The position numbers and the translations under genes were made by a program. From an uncultured Senegalimassilia sp. (GTDB lineage Bacteria; Actinomycetota; Coriobacteriia; Coriobacteriales; Eggerthellaceae): a stretch of DNA of 9,767 nucleotides. The notes beneath the pieces are model-generated. The model was not told where the DNA came from. It saw only the letters and a program-made list of their open reading frames with translations, and did not search any database. Below, piece after piece: positions 1-6,945 of the stretch (position 1 is its first letter; each line of letters begins with the position of its first letter). The stretch is taken from positions 1-9,767 of the forward strand of contig NZ_CAKTYH010000076.1 of NCBI RefSeq assembly GCF_934632265.1. The letters run 5' to 3'.

Positions 1-731
1 GGGCATCCGGGGTTTCCTCGGTGGATTCGTCGTTCGCCCGCGCGCAGCAGATCGCTGGCGGCACCTCGGAGACGTCGGGGTCTGCTTCCCCGTCGGGATC
101 TGCGTCCTCGGGCGGCTCGTCGCAGGCGGGCGCGGGGTCTGCGGGAGGCGGTTCCACGTCCGGTTCCGGCTCGGGCTCCGGCAGCTCCGGCGGTTCGAGC
201 GACGCGTCGGGCGATGCGAGCGGCTCGGGTTCGGAAAGCGCCGGCGGCTCCGACTCCGGTTCCGCTTCCACACCTGCCGCGCCCACGGCCGAGCAGGAGG
301 CGGCGGCGTATGCCGTGCTGGTGGACCACCAGGCGCGTGTGAACGCGTATGTTACGCGCTTGAACAACGCCGTGGCCGCGTTCAACAACGACTGCATGAG
401 CACGTCGCGGCCTCTTCGCCAAAGCGATTACAACGAGTGCGCGGCCATCGACAGCCAAACGCTCACCGACTTCCTGCTGCTGCGCAATTCGGACGCGTTC
501 GCCGAGGGCTCGCGTTGGCAGGAGCAGAAGAGCAACCTTCAGCGCGCGTATATCGCGTTGGACCGGTACCTCTCCGTCATTTACGACGCATGGGGTCTGA
601 ACTTGGAATACGATAACCCGGCGGAAGGGGTCGATCGCTGGATGGAACCTGTTCGCGCTGATCAGGACGCCTCTGGCAACAGCATCAGGGCAGCGCAATT
701 GAACGAAACGTTAGCGAGCATCAGCTTATGA
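1..731 (+). CDS. Ser/Gly-linker protein with two-cysteine C-terminal domain, 5' end outside window
   Basis: The frame is open from base 3 to the TGA at 729-731, so the gene very probably begins upstream. A GTG at 21 could start translation but has no ribosome-binding site before it. Counting from that GTG (236 residues), residues 20-84 are almost only Ser, Gly, Ala and Asp, a typical flexible or wall-spanning linker. Residues 88-236 form a charged, probably mostly helical domain that I do not recognise. It has two cysteines 15 residues apart (C125 and C140), which could form a disulfide if the domain is outside the membrane. No signal peptide, lipobox or membrane helix is visible in the part present; these would lie upstream. 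The stop overlaps the kinase start as ATGA, so the two genes are almost certainly co-transcribed and translationally coupled. A surface or sensor role next to a membrane kinase is inference only. Confidence 0.8.
   Translation, partial: ASGVSSVDSSFARAQQIAGGTSETSGSASPSGSASSGGSSQAGAGSAGGGSTSGSGSGSGSSGGSSDASGDASGSGSESAGGSDSGSASTPAAPTAEQEAAAYAVLVDHQARVNAYVTRLNNAVAAFNNDCMSTSRPLRQSDYNECAAIDSQTLTDFLLLRNSDAFAEGSRWQEQKSNLQRAYIALDRYLSVIYDAWGLNLEYDNPAEGVDRWMEPVRADQDASGNSIRAAQLNETLASISL
78..272 (+). repeat. Ser/Gly low-complexity coding tract
   Basis: About 65 codons encode almost only Ser and Gly with some Ala, Asp and Thr. The DNA consists of degenerate tcc/ggc/tcg codons rather than an exact tandem repeat. 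It separates whatever lies upstream of the window from the C-terminal domain of the first protein. Such tracts usually act as flexible linkers and can vary in length between strains. Confidence 0.75.
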
Positions 732-2659
732 GCGGGCTAGGGGATAAGGGCGGCGCGCTTGCCTCGTCGGGCGCCGTTCAGGGCATGCGCCTGGTGCGCG
801 TGGCCGATTTCAGCGCGCCGCTTTCGCTTTCCGATGCCGATCGGCCGGCGTACGTTCGTCGTTTCGTCACGTTGTTCGTGTCGCAGGGGCAGGGGCATCG
901 CGGCGGCACGGGCCGTGTTGAGCACGCGCGCAACGCGCAGGGCGAGCACCTGGCGCTCAAGCTGCTCTCGCTTCCGCATCGCCGTGATGGCGAAACCGAG
1001 GAGGATCACGAGCGTCGCGTGCGCGCCTCGCGTGCCGCGTTCGAGCGCGAATACGAATGCCATATCCTGCTGTCGGGGCTGAAGGGCTTTCCCCGCCTGT
1101 ACGGGCGGGGCACCGTTGACGGGGTGCCGTGCATCGTCATGGAATGGGTCGAGGGCATCACGTTGGACCGCGCGCGCCGGCAGCTTGCCGTCGACGGCTG
1201 CGGCCGCGTGAGCCCGCTGGTGGCGGCGCGCCTGGGCCGTGACCTGTTCGACCTGGTGGCGCGTATGGGGTATGTGGAAGGCGGGTTCGTGCACCGCGAC
1301 ATCAGCCCGCGCAACGTCATGGTGCGCACCTCGCGGCTGACCTTGGAACAGCAGGTGGACGAGGGCGTGTTCGACCTGTATCTCATCGACTTCGGCTCGT
1401 CGGCCGAGTCGGAGCCGCGTTCCACGTCGTTCACCAGCGAGAACGCGGTGTTCCGCGGCGCCACGGCTGATTTCGCGCCGCCTGAGATGCTCAGCGACGA
1501 TATCCCGGGGCTGGCCGAGCTGCGCAAATCGCCGGCGATCGATGTGTACGCCGCGGCAAGCGTGGTGTATCAGCTGGCGTGCGGGTGCGCGCCTTACGAT
1601 CTGCATGCGGTTGGGGAAGATGGGGCTCCCGTTTCGCCGTACCGCGCGAAGATGGCCGCTCCTGCGCCAGCTGCGGTGATGGCGCATGCCCGGGCCGATG
1701 AGCTGCTCGAGGCGCTTGCCCACGAACCCGAGGTGGCGGTTGCGGTGCAGCATGCGCAGGATAAGCTGTCCGCGCCGATGGGCGTGTCGGAGGCGGCGGA
1801 GGCGCTGTCTTTCGTGGACGAGCAGCTGGGTATCGTGTTGGGCGATTGCCTGGCTCGCGGGCAATCCGATCGCCCGGACGCCGCGGCGGTTCGCGATGCG
1901 TTGTCGTCGTTTTCCATCCACTACGCCGACAACGTGGAGCGGTCGTTTTGCGGCCGTCCGCTGGTGCCGTGCGTGCCCGGCGGGTTCGCCGCGTCAGCGC
2001 TTGATGTGGCCGATTCCACGCTGGCTCATGTGCGCATGGCGTGCAAGGGCGTCGCGGCGGCGGCGTTGGCGGGGGTTGCGGTCTCGGCGGCTGTGCTTGC
2101 CAACGGGGCGCAGGCGTCGCTTGATGCGGCGGGTTTTGCCTGGTCGGGCGGCGTTCCCGGGGTTGCTGTGGCTGCGGCGGCGCTGTTCCCCGCGCTGGTG
2201 GGGCTGTCGCTTCGCTTCGGCGGCTCGCGCACCACAGCGGGCTTTTTGCGCGGCACGGCGGGCCTTGCGGTCACGTTCGCCGCGCTATGGCAGGTGCTTT
2301 CCGACATGTGTTTCGAGGCAGCGGCCCAGCAGCATCTGCTTTACATGGCGTTGGTGGCTGCTGCTGCGGCTGGCTGGTGCATCATAGTGGCCGATTTCGC
2401 GTTGAACGTGGCGTTGCCCCAGATGATCCGTCGTAAGGCGTTACCGTCGGGGGATTCCGACGAGGCCGTGGCGCTTCCGAGTGCAATGGCGCCGGCGCTT
2501 GAGAGCGAAGTCGGTAAGGGTGAAATGCGGCAGGTTTGCGCCACCGACTCGCAGCCCGAGTACGAGGTTGACGACCTTGCAGGCGAGGCTTCGGGCGCCG
2601 AAGGCCGTTTCGCCGGCAAGCGCGATGTGTTGGACGACGATATGAGCGAAGGAGCGTGA
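728..2659 (+). CDS. Hanks-type Ser/Thr protein kinase with C-terminal membrane domain
   Basis: A 643-residue protein with a near-complete eukaryotic-type kinase domain at about 40-395. Visible motifs are a glycine-rich loop at 57-64 (HRGGTGRV, first Gly replaced by His), the ATP-anchoring Lys K78 in ALKLL, the helix-C Glu E108, catalytic loop HRDISPRN at 189-196 (D191, N196), the metal-binding DFG at 221-223, a PPE at 251-253 for the APE motif, D272 and R382. All catalytic residues are present, so it should be active. About 60 residues (305-365) are inserted before the last subdomain. Residues near 438-459, 476-496, 508-526 and 537-560 are hydrophobic, giving about four membrane segments and then an acidic cytoplasmic tail. 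There are no PASTA repeats. The ATG overlaps the previous stop (ATGA) and has no good ribosome-binding site, which suggests coupled translation. The next gene encodes an FHA protein, a common reader of kinase-made phosphothreonine. Substrates are unknown. Confidence 0.9.
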   Translation: MSGLGDKGGALASSGAVQGMRLVRVADFSAPLSLSDADRPAYVRRFVTLFVSQGQGHRGGTGRVEHARNAQGEHLALKLLSLPHRRDGETEEDHERRVRASRAAFEREYECHILLSGLKGFPRLYGRGTVDGVPCIVMEWVEGITLDRARRQLAVDGCGRVSPLVAARLGRDLFDLVARMGYVEGGFVHRDISPRNVMVRTSRLTLEQQVDEGVFDLYLIDFGSSAESEPRSTSFTSENAVFRGATADFAPPEMLSDDIPGLAELRKSPAIDVYAAASVVYQLACGCAPYDLHAVGEDGAPVSPYRAKMAAPAPAAVMAHARADELLEALAHEPEVAVAVQHAQDKLSAPMGVSEAAEALSFVDEQLGIVLGDCLARGQSDRPDAAAVRDALSSFSIHYADNVERSFCGRPLVPCVPGGFAASALDVADSTLAHVRMACKGVAAAALAGVAVSAAVLANGAQASLDAAGFAWSGGVPGVAVAAAALFPALVGLSLRFGGSRTTAGFLRGTAGLAVTFAALWQVLSDMCFEAAAQQHLLYMALVAAAAAGWCIIVADFALNVALPQMIRRKALPSGDSDEAVALPSAMAPALESEVGKGEMRQVCATDSQPEYEVDDLAGEASGAEGRFAGKRDVLDDDMSEGA

Positions 2660-2664
2660 GGCTG

Positions 2665-3648
2665 ATGGCGACGGAGTTGACGCCGTGCGGCGCGCTGTTC
2701 GAGACTATGAAGCGCTATGGCGGTATCAGCCATAAGGACCTGGCGCGCCTGGTGTTGTCCGGCCGCCCGCTTGCCGATGGCAAAAGCCCGCTGTCGCGCT
2801 GCGACGACCGCACGTGGGTCTCGCGCTTCATCGTGCATGCCCCGGTGGGTTCGCTGCAGGACCGCTACTTTTGCGACTGGGGCGTGGCGGCGCTTCGCGT
2901 CTCGGCACGCCTGCGTTCCCGCGACGGGAAGGGCCTGTCGGCCGAAGAGGCGTTGTCGCTGGTTACGGACCAGGGCGGCGCGCTTATGGAGCAGGCGCTG
3001 CGCGAATGCCACCAGGACCTGGCGCTGTACCGCAACGTGCTGGAGCGCCTGGCGCGCGGCGCGGGCTATAGCGTGGAGGAGCGCTCCGAGCTGGCCATGG
3101 TGCTGTTCGTGGCGGCGGGATGCAGCGCGAACGTGAAGCGCGCGTGCGCCTACGTGCTCGATTACGTGAAGACGGTGCACGGCGGAAGGTTGGAAACCGT
3201 CCCCGCCGCCGTGATGGATCAGGGCGAGCAGCCCGGTGCAGCGTCCGCGGACCCGCGCGAGCAGGCGCAGGCGCTAGGCCTTTTGCGCATGGTGGGAGGC
3301 CTGGTTTCCGGGGGTTTGCACTGGGTGCAGCCGCTTTCCGACGGCGTGGAGATCGGCGCGCTGGCCTTGGGGCCCGACGACATCAACGACGTGGAGCCTG
3401 ATGTGTCGGGCCATCACCTGCGTATTTGGTGCAACGAGGCGGGCCGGTGGTGCGTTCAGGGCCTGGGAAGCTCGAACGGCACCGTGCTGATCAGCGGCGA
3501 AGACGGCTCCGAGACCGTGGTGGAGCCGGCGCGCGCGGGCGCTTCCGCATGTGCGGAGCCCGTCGAGGTGCACGCCGGCGACGAGCTGGTTTTGGCCGGA
3601 TCGACCAGGTTCATGCTGATCGAAGGCATGCCGGAAAGCTGGGAATAG
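2665..3648 (+). CDS. FHA-domain protein with unassigned helical N-terminal region
   Basis: I chose ATG 2665 (327 residues) because GAAGGAG at 2648-2654 sits 10 bases ahead. A GTG at 2656 overlapping the kinase stop (GTGA) would add three residues but leaves one base between that site and the start. Counting from the GTG, residues 1-180 are mainly helical and unrecognised, and 185-205 look like a linker. Residues 228-324 resemble a forkhead-associated domain: DVSGHH at 249-254 matches the conserved Ser-x-x-His, and LGSSNGT at 270-276 is the signature loop. The usual Gly-Arg near the domain start is absent (IGALALGP at 233-240), so classical phosphothreonine binding may be altered. The domain also has a longer loop at about 280-303. 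FHA proteins next to a Ser/Thr kinase are often its substrates or adaptors, which is the likely role here. It is the last gene of the operon, followed by a terminator. Confidence 0.85.
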   Translation: MATELTPCGALFETMKRYGGISHKDLARLVLSGRPLADGKSPLSRCDDRTWVSRFIVHAPVGSLQDRYFCDWGVAALRVSARLRSRDGKGLSAEEALSLVTDQGGALMEQALRECHQDLALYRNVLERLARGAGYSVEERSELAMVLFVAAGCSANVKRACAYVLDYVKTVHGGRLETVPAAVMDQGEQPGAASADPREQAQALGLLRMVGGLVSGGLHWVQPLSDGVEIGALALGPDDINDVEPDVSGHHLRIWCNEAGRWCVQGLGSSNGTVLISGEDGSETVVEPARAGASACAEPVEVHAGDELVLAGSTRFMLIEGMPESWE

Positions 3649-3650
3649 CA

Positions 3651-3676
3651 ACACGCCGGCTGGAGAGCCGGCGTGT
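3651..3676 (+). terminator. First 3' hairpin after the FHA gene
   Basis: Three bases after the TAG stop, a perfect 10-bp stem (ACACGCCGGC / GCCGGCGTGT) closes a 6-base loop. No T-run follows, so it is probably not a full intrinsic terminator. It may protect the transcript 3' end or help the stronger hairpin just downstream. Confidence 0.5.
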
Positions 3677-3684
3677 CGATGATG

Positions 3685-3722
3685 AAGCGGGGACGATACG
3701 GGTATCGTCCCCGCTTTTGGGT
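3685..3722 (+). terminator. Strong intrinsic terminator between convergent operons
   Basis: AGCGGGGACGATAC (3686-3699) is exactly complementary to 3702-3715, and one more A-T pair forms at 3685/3716. Allowing for a 4-base loop, the stem has about 14 pairs. TTTT at 3715-3718 follows, then GGG and another TTTT. This is a Rho-independent terminator for the + strand kinase/FHA operon. Read on the - strand the stem is followed by CTTCATC, a poor U-tract, so it would end the nad operon less efficiently. No other hairpin was seen after the niaR stop. Confidence 0.8.
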
Positions 3723-3785
3723 TTTGAGGGAACGAATTGCGCGATGTGGACGGCGAAGGATGCGCGCTCGCGGGCGACTGCTTCC

Positions 3786-4406
3786 TTACGCTTCCAGTTC
3801 GTGGGGGAGCAGCGGGGCTAGGAAGCCCTTGTCGGCGAGCGCCCGGCCGATGGCTTCGAGCGCCTCGTCGCTTGGCGCCGACACCAGGTGATAGTGGTAT
3901 CCCGAGGTGGCGGTGCTCAGCGGCGAGGATTTCCCGCGTTCGATATCGTTGATGAAGCGCTCGATATCGGCCTGGTTTGCAATCTCCAAAGGAGCGGTGA
4001 TGCGGCCGTAGGCGCGATGGCTGATGGATACGTTATGCACGTGCCCGCCAAGCTCGATGATGGTCTGCAGCTCTTCCCTGGTTTGCTCCACCTCATGGTG
4101 CAACTTGAATGTGCGCGCGGGCTCGTCAAGGTGCGCGGCGGGTTGCTCCGTGCTGTTTTGAGCTATGGTTTGAGCCATAGTTTGCGATGCGTTTTGCGCT
4201 GTGGTTTGCGCGGCATCTGCCAGCACATAGCCTTTCGTGGTTGCCACGATATTCGCGCCGGCCTCGCGCAGCAGTGCGATGTCCTGCACGATGACTTGTC
4301 GGCTGACGTTGAGGGCGCTCGCAAGTTGGCCGCCGCACACCGGCGCATCGGCTGATCTGAGCACATCGAGTAGCGACGCGCGTCTGGCCTCGGCTTTCGT
4401 CGTCAT
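3786..4406 (-). CDS. niaR: NiaR-type niacin-responsive transcriptional repressor (HTH + 3H domain)
   Basis: A 206-residue protein, a little longer than usual for the family because of its linker. Residues 6-62 form a winged helix-turn-helix of the HTH_11 type (recognition helix around VSRQVIVQDIALL, 34-46). Residues 98-203 are the 3H domain, named for conserved histidines: HHEVEQTREEL (103-113), GGHVHNVSISHRAYG (120-134) and GYHYHLV (169-175). H103 or H104, a Glu at 111 or 112, H171 and H173 fit the metal site known in this family. NiaR proteins (B. subtilis YrxA family) bind niacin and then repress NAD synthesis and niacin uptake genes. The ATG lies two bases after the nadC TAG with only a weak ribosome-binding site, so translation is probably coupled. 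As last gene of nadABC it would control its own operon; a candidate operator lies at 7994-8025. The domain linker carries five 4-residue tandem repeats. Confidence 0.92.
   Translation of the reverse strand: MTTKAEARRASLLDVLRSADAPVCGGQLASALNVSRQVIVQDIALLREAGANIVATTKGYVLADAAQTTAQNASQTMAQTIAQNSTEQPAAHLDEPARTFKLHHEVEQTREELQTIIELGGHVHNVSISHRAYGRITAPLEIANQADIERFINDIERGKSSPLSTATSGYHYHLVSAPSDEALEAIGRALADKGFLAPLLPHELEA
4152..4211 (-). repeat. Five 12-bp tandem repeats in the niaR linker
   Basis: Read on the coding strand, five consecutive 12-base units encode AQTT, AQNA, SQTM, AQTI and AQNS (residues 66-85), consensus (A/S)Q(T/N)x. The units share a GC(G/T)CAAA core and differ mostly at their last four bases. 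The unit is four codons, so gain or loss of a unit keeps the frame and only changes the length of the linker between the DNA-binding and 3H domains. Confidence 0.8.
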
Positions 4407-4408
4407 CG

Positions 4409-5338
4409 CTAGTGCTCGCTTTCCCGGTCTATATCGGTTACCGACGCGTTGCCGTCGTCGGCGGCAGTTTCGCCAGCAGCATTATCATCCAGCATGCGCA
4501 GGTGCTTCATGGACACGTCCAGGATGGGCGCCGAGTGGGTGAGTGCGCCGCTGGACACGAAGTCGATGCCCAGGTCGGCGATGACCTGCACGTTGTGCGC
4601 GTCGATGTTGCCGGAGCACTCGGTCTTCGCGCGCCCGTTGATGAACGCGACGGCTTTCGCCATGGCGTCATGGTCCATGTTATCGAGCATGATGATGTCG
4701 GCTCTGGCGGCAATGGCCTCCTCGACCTGCGCAAATGTCTCGCACTCCACCTCGATTTCGCGCACGAACGGGGCGTAGGCGCGGGCGGCCTCGATGGCTT
4801 CGCGCACGCCGCCCGCGGCGGCGATGTGGTTGTCCTTCAGCAGCACCCCGTCGGAAAGGTTGTAGCGGTGGTTGCGGCCGCCGCCGCATCTGACGGCCTC
4901 CTTCTCGAATACGCGCATGTTCGGCGTGGTTTTGCGCGTGTCCACCAGCTGGGTGGCGCTGCCCTCGAGCAGCGCGGCCACGCGGTGCGTGTAGGTGGCG
5001 ATACCGCTCATGCGCTGCAGGTAGTTTAGGGCCACGCGCTCGCCCGACAGCAGCACGCGCACGTCGCCGGTTACCGTTGCAAGCGTCTGGCCTGCGCAAA
5101 CGCTATCTCCGTCCGCGGCGAAGCGCTGGACGCGCGTTTCGGGGTCCAAGATGGCGAACGTGCGCTCGAAAACGTCGATGCCGCACAGCACGCCGTCGGC
5201 CTTCGCGATAAGGTCCACGGCGGCGGGGCGCGCGTCGGGCATGATGGCGGCGGTGGACACGTCTTCGTTGGTGATGTCCTCGGCCAGCGCCTGGCGGATA
5301 AGCGGCTCGGCCACGGTTGTCAGCGTGATGGGGTTCAT
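4409..5338 (-). CDS. nadC: Nicotinate-nucleotide pyrophosphorylase (carboxylating), quinolinate phosphoribosyltransferase
   Basis: Cytoplasmic enzyme converting quinolinate and PRPP to nicotinate mononucleotide, CO2 and pyrophosphate, the third step of de novo NAD synthesis. The 309-residue product has the family pattern: an N-terminal domain, then GERVALNYLQRMSGIATYT (99-117), DTRKTTPNMR (133-142), KEAVRCGGGRNHRYNLSDG (146-164), LLKDNHI (166-172), EVECE (196-200), MLDNM (217-221), ECSGNI (240-245) and SSGALTHSAP (262-271). The basic residues of the TRKTTP and GGGRNHR motifs that contact quinolinate and PRPP are kept. The ATG at 5338 was chosen because family homology begins there and AAGGAGG (5349-5355) lies 10 bases ahead; the open frame extends further upstream but only as a shadow of nadB. 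The start overlaps the nadB stop (ATGA). Residues 283-309 form an acidic, low-complexity tail beyond the usual end of the family. Confidence 0.96.
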   Translation of the reverse strand: MNPITLTTVAEPLIRQALAEDITNEDVSTAAIMPDARPAAVDLIAKADGVLCGIDVFERTFAILDPETRVQRFAADGDSVCAGQTLATVTGDVRVLLSGERVALNYLQRMSGIATYTHRVAALLEGSATQLVDTRKTTPNMRVFEKEAVRCGGGRNHRYNLSDGVLLKDNHIAAAGGVREAIEAARAYAPFVREIEVECETFAQVEEAIAARADIIMLDNMDHDAMAKAVAFINGRAKTECSGNIDAHNVQVIADLGIDFVSSGALTHSAPILDVSMKHLRMLDDNAAGETAADDGNASVTDIDRESEH

Positions 5339-6936
5339 GCGCAAACGACCTCCTTGGAGCTTGCGGTGCGATCGGTATCGGACGGGGAAGGGTTTTGTAG
5401 GCGGGTTTTGCGCTCGGCCTCGGCGCAGAGGCGCTTGTATGCCTGCGCGTCGGCGTCGCAGGGCTGCTCGGGGTAGGTTTGCGCGACGGGCGCCTTCACG
5501 CCCAGCCTGCGGCACATATCCCACGCGGCGCGCTGGGCGAACACGAGCGCCTCGAGCAGCGAGTTGCTGGCCAGGCGGTTCTTCCCGTGCACGCCGTTGC
5601 AGCTGGTCTCGCCGGCCGCGTAGAGGCCCGGCATGTCCGTGGCGCTGTTGCGGTCCACCCGCACGCCGCCCATGAAGTAGTGCTGCGCGGGCACGACGGG
5701 GATGGGCTCGCGCGTGATGTCGAACCCTTCCTCCAGGCAACGCTTGTAGATATTCCCGAAGTGCCCCGTGATCTCGTCTTTCGGCACGTTGGCGAAAGAG
5801 AGGCGCACGTGATCCGAGCCTTCTGCGGCCATCTGCCGGTATATGGCCGCGCTCACCACGTCGCGCGGTTGCAGCTCGTCGGTGAAGCGCTTCCCGTCGG
5901 CGTCGAGCAGCACCGCCCCTTCGCCGCGGCACGATTCCGAGATTAGAAACGCCCGGCCCGGCCGCGTCGAGTACAGGGAGGTGGGGTGGATCTGCACGTA
6001 GTCCATGTGCTCAAGGGCGATGCCGTGGCGCGCCGCAATGGCGCACGCGTCGCCGGTAAGGCTGGGGAAGTTGGTGGAACGCGGGTACGTGCCGCCGATG
6101 CCGCCGCAAGCCCAAAGCGTCTGACCTGCGAAGATGCGCAGCTGCGCCCCGTCGGCGGTGTGCGCAACGACGCCGCAGCAGCGCGCCTGCGGCTGAAGGG
6201 AATCGCCATCGTCCTTCGCAACCAGGATATCGTCCATGCAGGTGTGCTCGAGGATGCGGACGTTGGGCAGCTCGCGCACGCGGGCCAGCAGCGTGGAGGT
6301 TATCTCGTCGCCGGTGATGTCGCTGTGGAAGCAGATGCGCGGGCGGCTGTGCGCGCCTTCGCGGGTGTAGCGCAGGTTGCCCGCCTGGTCGCGCTCGAAG
6401 TCCACGCCGCGTTTCACCAGGTCGGAGATGATGCTGCGGCTTGCGCGGATCATCAAGTCCACGCTCTCGCAGCGGTTCTCGTAATGGCCGGCGCGCAGGG
6501 TGTCCTCGAAAAACGGCGCGTAGTCGGCGTCATCGTGCTGCACGCAGATGCCGCCTTGCGCCAGCATGGAATCGCATTCGTCCACGGTCGTCTTCGCCAG
6601 CATCACCACGGAAAGCGTGGAGGGAAGGTTGAGCGCGCAGTATAAGCCCGCCACGCCGCAGCCGACGATAACCACGTCGCAAGCGATGTCGCGCACCTCT
6701 GCCGCGCCGCCGTATGCCGGTTGCAATCGGTCACCGTCGGGGTCGCATGCGTTCGTATTCGACGTGCAAGCTACAGCAGAAGCCGCTTTTTCCGCAGATG
6801 TATCGGCATATGCGGAAACGACGCTCGCTACCGCCGCCTGCTCAGGGGCGACAGCATGCGCGCGAGCCGCATCTGCTATCGCCGTTTCCGCAGCTACAGC
6901 ACCCACTTCGCCAGCCAATTCGTTCTCTTCGCTCAT
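5335..6936 (-). CDS. nadB: L-aspartate oxidase, short form with Ala-rich N-terminal extension
   Basis: FAD enzyme oxidising L-aspartate to iminoaspartate, which NadA uses; in anaerobes fumarate can serve as electron acceptor. Of 533 residues, the first 84 or so are Ala-rich and unlike the family. The FAD-binding fold starts at VVIVGCGVAGL (88-98). Further motifs are SMLAQGG (123-129), REGAHS (192-197), ACGGIGGTY (276-284), QIHPTS (315-320), SESCRGEGA (333-341), RD (358-359), HYFMGG (419-424) and AAGETSCNGVHGKNRLASNS (440-459). By motif, H317, R358, H419 and R454 correspond to catalytic residues of E. coli NadB, and E193 to the Glu (E121) that distinguishes aspartate oxidase from fumarate reductase. 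Only about 60 residues follow ASNSLLEA, so the C-terminal helical domain of E. coli NadB is missing, as in some other bacterial NadBs. The ATG lies nine bases after the nadA stop, with a weak GGCGG-like ribosome-binding site. Confidence 0.95.
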   Translation of the reverse strand: MSEENELAGEVGAVAAETAIADAARAHAVAPEQAAVASVVSAYADTSAEKAASAVACTSNTNACDPDGDRLQPAYGGAAEVRDIACDVVIVGCGVAGLYCALNLPSTLSVVMLAKTTVDECDSMLAQGGICVQHDDADYAPFFEDTLRAGHYENRCESVDLMIRASRSIISDLVKRGVDFERDQAGNLRYTREGAHSRPRICFHSDITGDEITSTLLARVRELPNVRILEHTCMDDILVAKDDGDSLQPQARCCGVVAHTADGAQLRIFAGQTLWACGGIGGTYPRSTNFPSLTGDACAIAARHGIALEHMDYVQIHPTSLYSTRPGRAFLISESCRGEGAVLLDADGKRFTDELQPRDVVSAAIYRQMAAEGSDHVRLSFANVPKDEITGHFGNIYKRCLEEGFDITREPIPVVPAQHYFMGGVRVDRNSATDMPGLYAAGETSCNGVHGKNRLASNSLLEALVFAQRAAWDMCRRLGVKAPVAQTYPEQPCDADAQAYKRLCAEAERKTRLQNPSPSDTDRTASSKEVVCA

Positions 6937-6945
6937 CTTCGCCGC

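Noticed and set aside
737..1921. 394-codon antisense frame over the kinase gene
   Set aside because: Arg/His-rich composition typical of an antisense shadow; the kinase motifs on the + strand are unambiguous.
5339..5932. Upstream extension of the nadC frame to give a 507-residue product
   Set aside because: The added part is Arg-rich antisense-like translation over the nadB coding frame. NadC similarity and a good ribosome-binding site begin at 5338.
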